Below, piece after piece: positions 1 to 5,090 of a stretch of DNA of 5,090 nucleotides. Location of the stretch: NCBI GenBank assembly GCA_023248915.1, contig JAHFDQ010000119.1, positions 1 to 5,090 on the forward strand. Direction: 5' to 3'. The first letter of the stretch is position 1. Each line of letters starts with the position of its first letter. Origin of the DNA: Archangiaceae bacterium (lineage in GTDB: Bacteria > Myxococcota > Myxococcia > Myxococcales > Myxococcaceae). Under the pieces are notes generated by a model. The model searched no databases. It had not been told where the DNA came from and worked only from the letters and a program-made list of their open reading frames with translations. The position numbers and the translations under genes are program-made.

Positions 1-1078
1 ACGGCACGGCCAACAGCACCCCCACGAAGCCGAACAACTCGCCGAAGGCCAGGACGGCGATGATGACCGCGACCGGCCGAAGGCCGACCTTCTGGCCGAC
101 GACACGCGGGGTGATGATCAACCCTTCCGCCGCCTGCCCGAGCACGAAGGTGAGCGCGACCACCAGCGCTTGCCACCACCCCTGCCACGAGAGCACCAGG
201 CCGGCGATCGCCAGGACGACTCCGACACCCGTGCCGAGATAGGGCACCATGTTGCCGAAGCCGGCGATCAGGCCGATCAGAATCGCCATGTCGATGCCGG
301 CGATCGACAGCCCGGTCGAGTAGACGACCGACAAGATGGCGCCCACCGTCAGTTGCCCGCGCACGAAGGCGGACAGCACCTGGTCCACCTCGGCGAACCG
401 GCGCGACAGCAGCCCGACCGCCCGGCGCGGCAAAAGCTCTTTCGCGCGAAGGGCGATCTTCGGGTAGTCGCGGAGGAAGAAGAAGGCCAGGACCGGCACG
501 ACGAGCAGCCCGAGAATCGTCGCCAGCACCCGCGCGGTGTTGCCGGCGAAAGTGGTGGCGAAGTGGGCCAGAGACGGGCCGGCGCTCTTCAGCAGCGTGG
601 ACGCCTCGGCCCCGAGCTCGGCGGTGCGCTCGCGCACCAGCGCCGGCACCGAGATTCCGAATTGGCCCTCGAACCAGGGCGCCACCTGAGACGCGGCGCG
701 GTTGAAGAAGTCGGGGAACTTCGCGGCCTCGTCGCGAAACACGGGAATGAGGTACAGCACGAAGCCCGCCAAGAGTAACGCGCCGGTCGCGAACACGCCC
801 ACGGCGCCCCAGGCGCGCGCGACCTTCCTCTTCTCGAGCGCGGTGACGATTGGGTTCAGCACGTAGGCGAAGCCGACCGCGAGCAGCACCGGCACGCCGA
901 CGCCGCGGAAGATGATCAGCAAGAGAAAGCCGATACCGAGCAAGGCCACCATGCAGGCCGACCAGATGAAGTCGATGCGGCGCTCCTCGGCCTCGGTCAA
1001 GGCGGGGGGCGCGCCGGCGGCACCGGCCGGCCCGGGCGCCGTAGCCGGCGGACCTACTGCTTCGTCGTTCGAACCGAT
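1..1078 (-). CDS. AI-2E/PerM-family transporter, partial (C-terminus beyond window edge)
   Basis: This is a polytopic inner-membrane protein of the AI-2E transporter (PerM, formerly UPF0118) family, with about 359 residues visible. Members have been linked to export of autoinducer-2 or to Na+/H+ antiport, but the substrate cannot be read from sequence. The frame is open from the window edge. It shows two N-terminal membrane segments (about residues 38-68), a further hydrophobic segment and a soluble middle part. It ends in the family's conserved membrane core, which includes RGQLTVGAILSVVYSTG, GFGNMVPYLGTGVG and, near residue 328, GQKVGLRP followed by FGELFGFVGVLLAVP. That last block normally sits close to the C-terminus, so I estimate only a few tens of residues are missing. 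The start is problematic: no in-frame ATG or GTG exists upstream of the first membrane segment. The best-placed start is ATC at 1076-1078, six bases after GGGGAG. TTG at 998-1000 is the fallback and has no ribosome site. With the ATC start the gene overlaps the phosphatidyltransferase gene by 25 bases. Family assignment is firm; the start is uncertain. Confidence 0.9.
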   Translation of the reverse strand, partial: MGSNDEAVGPPATAPGPAGAAGAPPALTEAEERRIDFIWSACMVALLGIGFLLLIIFRGVGVPVLLAVGFAYVLNPIVTALEKRKVARAWGAVGVFATGALLLAGFVLYLIPVFRDEAAKFPDFFNRAASQVAPWFEGQFGISVPALVRERTAELGAEASTLLKSAGPSLAHFATTFAGNTARVLATILGLLVVPVLAFFFLRDYPKIALRAKELLPRRAVGLLSRRFAEVDQVLSAFVRGQLTVGAILSVVYSTGLSIAGIDMAILIGLIAGFGNMVPYLGTGVGVVLAIAGLVLSWQGWWQALVVALTFVLGQAAEGLIITPRVVGQKVGLRPVAVIIAVLAFGELFGFVGVLLAVP

Positions 1079-1638
1079 GTCCCTCTCCCCGAGCCAGCGA
1101 GCAGAACCCCTATGCGGGCCAGATACTGCGCGGTGCTGACTGCCACGCAAAGGCCAGCGATGAATGCCATCACCGCAGCGTAGGCGTCGAACAGCGGCCA
1201 ATCCACGGCAAGGCCGGCCAAAGCTAGGACGATCTGGCAGGTCAGGGCAAAGGTCGCGTACTTGCCGATGCGGGTGGGTTCCAACCGGTCGCCCAGCTTC
1301 CGCCGACGCACCTCGAGCGCCCCCCCGGCGACGGTGAAGTCGCGCAGCAGCACCAGGCCCAGCAGCCACGCCGGCGCGCGGCCGGCCCCGACGAGCGCCA
1401 CCAGGCCGGTCACCAGCAGCGCCTTGTCGGCGAGGGGGTCGAGCAAGGCGCCCAGGCGAGTCTGCTGGTGCAGCAGCCGGGCCAGGACGCCGTCGAGGAC
1501 GTCCGAGGCCATGGCCGCCGCGAACAGCACCAGCGCCGCGAAGGGCTGGTGGCGCCAGAGCAGCGCGATGAAGACCGGCATCGAGGCCAGCCGCGTCAGG
1601 GTGATGAGGTTGGGAATGGAACGCCAGTCGCTGGCCAC
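1054..1638 (-). CDS. CDP-alcohol phosphatidyltransferase, PgsA-like
   Basis: This 194-residue integral membrane enzyme is predicted to transfer a phosphatidyl group from CDP-diacylglycerol to an alcohol, most likely glycerol-3-phosphate (phosphatidylglycerophosphate synthase) in the inner membrane. The full family signature D-x2-D-G-x2-A-R-x8-G-x3-D-x3-D is intact, with metal-binding and catalytic aspartates at residues 46, 49, 67 and 71. The N-terminal IPNLITLTR, the LRD near residue 98 and RIGKYATF near 123 also fit the PgsA branch, as does the length. Several hydrophobic segments follow (about 17-43, 73-85, 88-104, 128-145, 150-172). The start is GTG at 1636-1638, placing IPNLITLTR at residue 8 as usual. 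No strong ribosome site precedes it, which suggests coupling to the FecR gene ending 21 bases upstream. The alcohol acceptor is inferred; another CDP-alcohol transferase or a secondary paralogue is possible. Confidence 0.88.
   Translation of the reverse strand: MASDWRSIPNLITLTRLASMPVFIALLWRHQPFAALVLFAAAMASDVLDGVLARLLHQQTRLGALLDPLADKALLVTGLVALVGAGRAPAWLLGLVLLRDFTVAGGALEVRRRKLGDRLEPTRIGKYATFALTCQIVLALAGLAVDWPLFDAYAAVMAFIAGLCVAVSTAQYLARIGVLLAGSGRGTSVRTTKQ
1085..1090 (-). promoter_or_regulatory. Ribosome binding site for the AI-2E-family gene
   Basis: On the minus strand GGGGAG is followed by a 6-base spacer (AGGGAC) and then the codon ATC at 1078-1076. It lies inside the end of the phosphatidyltransferase gene. 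Its ideal spacing is the main reason for preferring the ATC start over the TTG at 1000-998, which has only GC-rich sequence upstream. This is seen in the sequence; use of ATC as an initiator is inference. Confidence 0.5.
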
Positions 1639-1659
1639 GGGGCGACCGAGCTGGCTTGC

Positions 1660-2367
1660 CTACTGATTCTTCTTCACGAAGGCGGCGAACGCGTCGGCGG
1701 TGTCCGCGGGCTCGACCCTGGCTTCCTGCCACAGGTCTTCGCCTATGGTGACTTTCATGTTGGCCTGCAACTGCACGAACTTCTCTTCCCACTGTTCGGC
1801 GGAGATCTCGCTCGGTCCCGCGACCTGCTTTCGCTCGCCCTTCTTCACCGGAGCCGCCTTGGGCACCGCCGCCTTGATCTTCGCGGTGACGCCGACCAGC
1901 CCTTCCGTGACCGCCACCACCGTCACCGCCTGCTTCCTGGCGCCGGCGGCGGCGAGCAGCGTCTTCGAGTCGATGCGGAAGATGGTGCCGCGCACGCCGG
2001 CGACCGCCTTGTCCGTCTTCACCTCGAACTTCGCGCCCCCTACGGCCTTGCTCACCTTCGTCCACAGCTTGCCCAGGCCCAGCGTGGCCGCGAAGCCGCG
2101 GCGCTCCTGGCCGGCGAATGAGGCTTCGTCGATGGTCAGCCTGCTGGAATCGCCCAGCATGATGACGCTCTCGTCGTTGAGCTTCAGCTTCAAGTTGCCC
2201 TTCCCCACCTCGAGCACGTCGCCGACGTCGATCTCCGCGCCGACCGCGAGCGCCGCCGGCTTGCCGTCCTTGGGGGTCCGATTGGCCGACCCCTCGAGCG
2301 TGGCGACTGAACCGACCGAGGCAAAGGCGAGGGACGGCGCCAGCAGAAGGAAGGCGAGGCTTTTCAT
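1660..2367 (-). CDS. Secreted FecR-domain protein
   Basis: This is a 235-residue exported protein with a FecR domain. The signal peptide MKSLAFLLLAPSLAFA is probably cleaved after residue 16. The FecR core runs from about 45 to 155: VGDVLEVGKGNLKLKLNDES, the LGDSSRLTI strand near 71, and FEVKTDKAVAGVRGT near 114-128, which matches the family's V-x-T-P-x-A-V-A-G-V-R-G-T signature. A Lys/Ala-rich linker follows, then a short helical tail (190-235, EQWEEKFVQLQ). Classical FecR is an anti-sigma regulator with an N-terminal cytoplasmic part and a transmembrane helix. This protein has neither, and no sigma factor is adjacent, so it is better viewed as a free periplasmic FecR-fold protein, perhaps a binding or assembly module. 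The frame stays open far upstream, but ATG at 2365-2367 is chosen because it starts the signal peptide, follows AGGGAGAG (2373-2380) and shares ATGA with the stop of the PEGA gene. Function is unknown. Confidence 0.88.
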   Translation of the reverse strand: MKSLAFLLLAPSLAFASVGSVATLEGSANRTPKDGKPAALAVGAEIDVGDVLEVGKGNLKLKLNDESVIMLGDSSRLTIDEASFAGQERRGFAATLGLGKLWTKVSKAVGGAKFEVKTDKAVAGVRGTIFRIDSKTLLAAAGARKQAVTVVAVTEGLVGVTAKIKAAVPKAAPVKKGERKQVAGPSEISAEQWEEKFVQLQANMKVTIGEDLWQEARVEPADTADAFAAFVKKNQ

Positions 2368-2693
2368 CGGGACTCTCCCTGTCCGCCCGAGAGCGGCACG
2401 AGCACTGGTCTGAGCGAGGCGACCGCCCCGCCGGGTGAGAAGAACGTCTGGTATGGCGCGAACCCTGCCTTCTTCACGTCGATTCGGTGCATCCCCAACC
2501 CCACCCAGAGGCCCTTCGGCGCCCCCGAAAACTCCCGACAACGCCCTGCCTCCACCCCGTCGACGAAGACCTCGGCGTCCTCGGGGTTGCACGAAAGCCG
2601 CAAGAGCCCGTCCTGACCTTCCGCCCCTGGGCTCGGGCGCGACCCGCGGCCCGCGCAGGCCGCGGCGGCCAATGCCAGCGCCGCCCACCTCAC
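2364..2693 (-). CDS. Small PEGA-domain probable lipoprotein
   Basis: This is a 109-residue exported protein. It starts at GTG 2691-2693 with a short hydrophobic leader (MRWAALALAAAAC), whose Cys13 could be lipidated. The lipobox is weak: Ala at -3 and a single Arg in the n-region. After a Gly/Pro/Ser linker, residues 30-101 form a PEGA domain, visible as LRLSCNPEDAEVFVDG, then a GMHRIDVKKAGFAPY strand pair and a final RPVLVPL strand. PEGA domains are small beta folds common on surface or envelope proteins and probably bind partners or cell-wall material. Cys35 and Cys52 sit where Ser and Thr are more usual and could form a disulphide. The start overlaps the FlgT-like gene by GTGA and the stop overlaps the FecR gene by ATGA, so translation is probably coupled on both sides. 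A GGAGG at 2707-2711 lies 13 bases upstream, rather far. The gene is supported by these overlaps, the leader and the domain. Confidence 0.82.
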   Translation of the reverse strand: MRWAALALAAAACAGRGSRPSPGAEGQDGLLRLSCNPEDAEVFVDGVEAGRCREFSGAPKGLWVGLGMHRIDVKKAGFAPYQTFFSPGGAVASLRPVLVPLSGGQGESR

Positions 2694-3892
2694 TTGGCGA
2701 CCGAGACCTCCACGGTGTTGGCCGTCACTCCCGTCACCGACAGCTTCTTCTTCTTGAACGTGGCGGCTCCGAGCGCGGTGGCCAGGTCGTCGGTCGAACC
2801 GACGTAGACGATGTCGAACTGGGCCTTGCCGCTGCCGTAGCTGCCCGGCTTCACGTCGCGGACGTTCGTCATCCCGCCGACCGACTTCTTGAAGTCCTGC
2901 ACCGCCGCGTAGTCGGACAGCCCGGTGACGTTCATCACCACCCGGCCGCCGTTCTGCTCGGCGTCGCGCAGCTTCTCGACGGCCGCCGCGCGCACCTCGG
3001 CGACCACCTTGGCGCCGCGCTTGGTGGCGATCTCGAACGCCGACCGCTCGTAGGAAACCAACATCTTCTTCTGCACCGCCAGGGCCGGCTCTCCCGGTTC
3101 GGCCATCACCAGCTTGCCGGCCACCTTGGCCAACTGGCTGCCGCTGTCGGTGGCGAAGAGCCCGAGCTCGTACTCGCCGGTGACGTAGAACACCAACGGT
3201 TCGCCCTTCGCGTCGGTGTCGCCGAACCCGGTCGGAGCCTGGTACCGGAAGTTCACGGTGCCGTAGAGGATGTAGTCGGCCTTGGTCAGGTCGCCGATCT
3301 CCTTGGCTTCGGTCGAGCCCAGCGACACGCCGGCAGCCAGCTTCAGCTTCCCGGCCGCGAAGTGCGGGTCGATGATCGTCCAGCCGTCCTTCTGGAAGGC
3401 CTCGGTCAAGACGGTCGCCATCACGCCCGACGAAGTGGTGACTCCCTTCGGGTCGATGGCCTGTTCCTGGAGAAGGATGACCAGCTTCCGCGCCCCATGC
3501 CGCGCGACCAGCCCCTGCACCGCGACCAGGTCCTTGTCGAGCTGGGCGGCGCCCACCTCGGCCTTGACGGTCACGGTGACGACGCCCTTGTCCTTCTTCG
3601 TCGAGACGACGTCGTACTTGCGCACGTACCCGGCCGAGTTGGCGAAGATTCTGTCCGAGATGAGCTGGCTGTTCTTCGTGAGCGTGTCGGCGGACACCAG
3701 CACGCCGGCCACCTGCTCGACGGCGTCGCGAAGCGCCTTGTCGCGCGCTTCCTTCTCGGCGCGCGCCTCGTTGCCGTCGACGATGGCCGCCTCGCCGGTC
3801 GCGGTCTTCGTCACCATCTCGGGAGTCGCCCCGGCCTGGGCAGCTGCCGCGAGAAAGAGGGCGGCGCACGCCGTCAGCGTCGATGCCTTCAT
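2690..3892 (-). CDS. Secreted protein with FlgT-like N-terminal domain
   Basis: This 400-residue periplasmic protein has a signal peptide in residues 1-20 (cleavage after AQA). Residues about 28-120 match the FlgT N-terminal (LPP20-related) fold: ATGEAAIVDGNEARAEKEAR, then DALRxAVEQVAGVxVSADT-type sequence (residues 51-70), SQLISDRIFANSAGYVRKYDV and a VTVTVKAEV strand. Residues about 130-305 resemble the CsgG/TolB-N-like middle domain of FlgT (ARKLVILLQEQ, TKADYILYGTVNFRY). Residues 316-397 form a separate alpha/beta domain (VVMNVTGLSDYAAVQDFKKS, ending VTGVTANTVEVSV) that I do not associate with Vibrio FlgT. FlgT is a component of the flagellar H ring at the outer membrane, but no flagellar structural gene is visible here, so the flagellar role is doubtful. 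The ATG at 3890-3892 follows AAGGAC with a 5-base spacer. The gene lies 17 bases after the LPP20-family gene, and the two are probably partners. Confidence 0.85.
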   Translation of the reverse strand: MKASTLTACAALFLAAAAQAGATPEMVTKTATGEAAIVDGNEARAEKEARDKALRDAVEQVAGVLVSADTLTKNSQLISDRIFANSAGYVRKYDVVSTKKDKGVVTVTVKAEVGAAQLDKDLVAVQGLVARHGARKLVILLQEQAIDPKGVTTSSGVMATVLTEAFQKDGWTIIDPHFAAGKLKLAAGVSLGSTEAKEIGDLTKADYILYGTVNFRYQAPTGFGDTDAKGEPLVFYVTGEYELGLFATDSGSQLAKVAGKLVMAEPGEPALAVQKKMLVSYERSAFEIATKRGAKVVAEVRAAAVEKLRDAEQNGGRVVMNVTGLSDYAAVQDFKKSVGGMTNVRDVKPGSYGSGKAQFDIVYVGSTDDLATALGAATFKKKKLSVTGVTANTVEVSVAK

Positions 3893-3909
3893 GGAACGTC
3901 CTTTCAGAG

Positions 3910-4698
3910 CTAGTTGGCGACGATGACTACCCGGCCCTCGGCCAGGTAGCTGTTGTTCGACTCGGCGAGCTTCTTCACGTCGTCGGCCGCCAGCACCAGG
4001 TCGGTGCCGTTGGTCTTGGAAGCCTTGAGCACGAGGGGCTTGTCGCCGACGAGCTGGGTCTTCTTGGCGTCGTCGACCGACCTGACGTAGGCGGCCACCG
4101 CGGTCGTCTTCCGGGTCTCGGCCGACAGGCAGTCGACGCCATACAGCTCTTTGCCGGCGTCGTCGGTCAGCCGAGGAGCCAGCGCGGGCTTCACTCCGAG
4201 GCCCCGCGCGTCTACCACCAGCCCGGTGTTCTTCTTCTCGCCGTCGGACTTTACCGTCACCGCGGTACCGCTGGGCTCGACCACCAGCTCGGTCAGCACG
4301 GCCAGGGGCACCTCGACGTCCAGCTCGACGCCGTTGTCCGAGAAGTAGCGCTTGCCAGTCACCCTGTAGCCGCGGATGACGCCCTCGACCTTGCCGCGGA
4401 TCTCGTCCTTGGCCATGGCGTCGCCGACCGTCTTGCCGGCGCTGACCTGAATACCTTTCACCTGGGAGATCAGGTTTCGGAAGGCGTCCATCTTGGCGGC
4501 CATCTCGGCGCCGAGCCTCGCCTGCGCCGGGCTGGTGGCCTTCATGTCGGGAGCGCCCGACCCGGTGGCCTTCAAGACCTGGCCTTCCCAGTTGACTCCG
4601 GGCGCCGGCTTGGGCCCGTCGGGACGCTTCACGTCTTTGCCTTCTGCCAGCGCGCCCAGTGAAAACCCCAGGGCGAGGAGAATCGAGATGCGGTTCAA
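3910..4698 (-). CDS. Secreted LPP20-family (FlgP-like) protein
   Basis: This is a 262-residue exported protein. Residues 1-18 (MNRISILLALGFSLGALA) form a signal peptide with an Ala-x-Ala cleavage site. Residues about 55-140 are an LPP20/FlgP-type domain: QARLGAEMAAKMDAFRNLI, VKGIQVSAGKTVGD, VEGVIRGYRV and the VELDVEVPL strand. The second half (158-262) carries a block I recall from LPP20 proteins of deltaproteobacteria: TGLVVDARGLGVKPALAPRL, DDAGKELYG, VGDKPLVLKA and the C-terminal SYLAEGRVVIV. Relatives in Vibrio and Helicobacter are outer-membrane lipoproteins. This one has no Cys in the leader (its only Cys is 190), so it should be soluble in the periplasm. The frame is open further upstream, but TTG at 4696-4698 is chosen because it begins the signal peptide and follows AGGGGG by six bases. 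It is the first gene after the promoter at 4725-4754. Its biochemical role is unknown; partnership with the FlgT-like protein is inferred. Confidence 0.85.
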   Translation of the reverse strand: MNRISILLALGFSLGALAEGKDVKRPDGPKPAPGVNWEGQVLKATGSGAPDMKATSPAQARLGAEMAAKMDAFRNLISQVKGIQVSAGKTVGDAMAKDEIRGKVEGVIRGYRVTGKRYFSDNGVELDVEVPLAVLTELVVEPSGTAVTVKSDGEKKNTGLVVDARGLGVKPALAPRLTDDAGKELYGVDCLSAETRKTTAVAAYVRSVDDAKKTQLVGDKPLVLKASKTNGTDLVLAADDVKKLAESNNSYLAEGRVVIVAN

Positions 4699-4704
4699 AG
4701 TGTG

Positions 4705-4710
4705 CCCCCT
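4705..4710 (-). promoter_or_regulatory. Ribosome binding site for the LPP20-family gene
   Basis: AGGGGG on the minus strand, followed by CACACT and then TTG. It decides in favour of the TTG start over longer in-frame options, which would place the signal peptide in the middle of the protein and run through the promoter. Confidence 0.75.
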
Positions 4711-4724
4711 AGTCGAGTCCGCGG

Positions 4725-4754
4725 ATTCAATAGGCGCCTCTGGCAGAGTGTCAA
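4725..4754 (-). promoter_or_regulatory. Predicted sigma70-type promoter of the six-gene operon
   Basis: On the minus strand a perfect -35 box TTGACA (4754-4749) is followed by an 18-base spacer and a -10-like TTGAAT (4730-4725, four of six consensus bases). Transcription would begin near 4718, giving a leader of about 20 bases with the AGGGGG ribosome site. It lies in the only intergenic gap of the window and points at the LPP20-family gene and the five genes packed behind it. The elements are seen directly; activity is inferred. Confidence 0.65.
4738..4748. repeat. 11-base palindrome in the promoter spacer, candidate operator
   Basis: On the minus strand the sequence is CTCTGCCAGAG, a perfect 5+1+5 inverted repeat directly after the -35 box. 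A second inverted pair, TCTGGC (4770-4765) and GCCAGA (4744-4739), uses part of the same bases with a 20-base loop spanning the -35 box. Either could bind a dimeric regulator and block RNA polymerase. A match of this length can also arise by chance, so confidence is low. Confidence 0.35.
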
Positions 4755-4796
4755 GCCAGCAAGCGCCAGAACTCGGTCCCGACGATTGAAGGGGCG

Positions 4797-5090
4797 CTAA
4801 TTCTCGGCGAAGCGTTCGACGTAGCTGCCGATGAGGCGCTTGTGCCGTTCGGTCAGCAAGGTGAAGCGAATGCCCGACCCTTCGGTCGAGGCGTCCACCC
4901 ACTCGCGGACGACTTCGCCTTCCGCGTAGATGACCTCTTCCGAGCCCGGAAGTTGGAACTGCAGGCCGACCCGCTGGCCGGTCACCTGCGGTTCGAGCAG
5001 CCGCGCGAGGCTCACCCCGTCGTGGCTGATGTCCGAGGTGCGCGCCATGTAGGGCACGCCGGACAGGTACTTGTTCAGGTAGATGTCCAG
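4797..5090 (-). CDS. PilZ-domain protein, partial (N-terminus beyond window edge)
   Basis: The C-terminal 97 residues of a PilZ-domain protein, the family of cytoplasmic cyclic-di-GMP receptors. The frame is open to the window edge; the GTG at 5055-5057 is an internal Val codon because the upstream residues (LDIYLNKYLSG) read naturally into the domain. The second PilZ motif D-x-S-x2-G is present as DISHDG (visible residues 20-25). The later strands also fit, with VGLQFQLPG, an Ala-Glu-Gly-Glu-Val-Val strand and the closing GSGIRFTLL, followed by a C-terminal helix (RHKRLIGSYVERF). The RxxxR motif that contacts the ligand would lie upstream, outside the window, so ligand binding cannot be judged. 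The gene ends at TAA or TAG-type stop 4797-4799, 98 bases before the next gene, which has its own promoter, so it is probably a separate transcription unit. No clear hairpin terminator is seen in the gap. Confidence 0.87.
   Translation of the reverse strand: MDIYLNKYLSGVPYMARTSDISHDGVSLARLLEPQVTGQRVGLQFQLPGSEEVIYAEGEVVREWVDASTEGSGIRFTLLTERHKRLIGSYVERFAEN

Noticed and set aside
170..778. A 202-codon open frame on the plus strand
   Set aside because: Its translation is a low-complexity mix of Arg, Gln, Asp and Gly, opposite the clearly recognisable AI-2E-family gene.
2368..2688. Upstream extension of the FecR frame to 2688
   Set aside because: The extension would overlap the PEGA gene completely and bury the signal peptide. 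The ATG at 2367 has a ribosome site and an ATGA overlap.
2364..3869. A 501-codon open frame on the minus strand
   Set aside because: Only its last 110 codons are real (the PEGA gene). The earlier part is Arg/Gly-rich and runs out of frame through the FlgT-like gene.
3860..3892. LTAC near the N-terminus of the FlgT-like protein as a lipobox
   Set aside because: Cys9 comes before, not after, the hydrophobic stretch. The leader fits ordinary signal peptidase I cleavage after AQA at residue 20.
2435..3913. A 492-codon open frame on the plus strand
   Set aside because: It lies opposite the FlgT-like, PEGA and FecR genes and its translation is rich in Arg, Gly, His and Leu with no recognisable domain. 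It is a GC-rich antisense shadow.
4755..4796. A transcription terminator after the PilZ gene
   Set aside because: I found only short inverted matches and no stable stem followed by a T run on the minus strand.
4699..4902. Upstream extension of the LPP20-family frame to 4902
   Set aside because: It would run through the promoter and into the PilZ gene, and the added residues look non-coding. The TTG start with AGGGGG gives a proper signal peptide.

Overview
The window is GC-rich DNA with dense, one-directional coding. Every gene I can support lies on the minus strand, so transcription runs from position 5090 towards position 1. GC-biased codons, a c-di-GMP-type PilZ protein, LPP20/FlgT-type periplasmic proteins and a stand-alone FecR/PEGA pair suggest a deltaproteobacterium in the broad sense, most likely Myxococcota or a relative. 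This assignment is an inference from gene style; there is no rRNA or other marker. I see no RNA gene, mobile element, CRISPR array or long repeat. No stretch over 300 bases lacks a gene.

Layout in order of transcription: (1) 5090-4797, the C-terminal part of a PilZ-domain protein cut by the window edge. (2) 4796-4699, the only real intergenic gap, carrying a good sigma70-type promoter (TTGACA, 18 bases, TTGAAT) with an 11-base palindrome in its spacer. (3) 4698-3910, a secreted LPP20-family protein that starts at TTG. (4) 3892-2690, a secreted 400-residue protein with a FlgT-like N-terminal domain. (5) 2693-2364, a 109-residue PEGA-domain probable lipoprotein. (6) 2367-1660, a secreted FecR-domain protein. 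(7) 1638-1054, a CDP-alcohol phosphatidyltransferase resembling phosphatidylglycerophosphate synthase. (8) 1078-1, an AI-2E/PerM-family membrane protein cut by the window edge and apparently lacking an ATG, GTG or well-placed TTG start.

Genes 3 to 8 are packed head to tail. Gaps are 17 and 21 bases, there are two 4-base stop/start overlaps (GTGA and ATGA), and a probable 25-base overlap at the last junction. They look like one operon driven from the promoter at about 4750-4725. The first four genes all encode exported proteins (LPP20, FlgT-N, PEGA, FecR). Two of these families, FlgP/LPP20 and FlgT, build the outer-membrane-associated basal-body rings of sheathed or high-torque flagella in Vibrio. 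No flagellar structural gene is visible here, so the four may form an uncharacterised periplasmic or outer-membrane assembly. Its link to phospholipid synthesis and a PerM exporter is the most interesting feature of the window, but its function is unknown.
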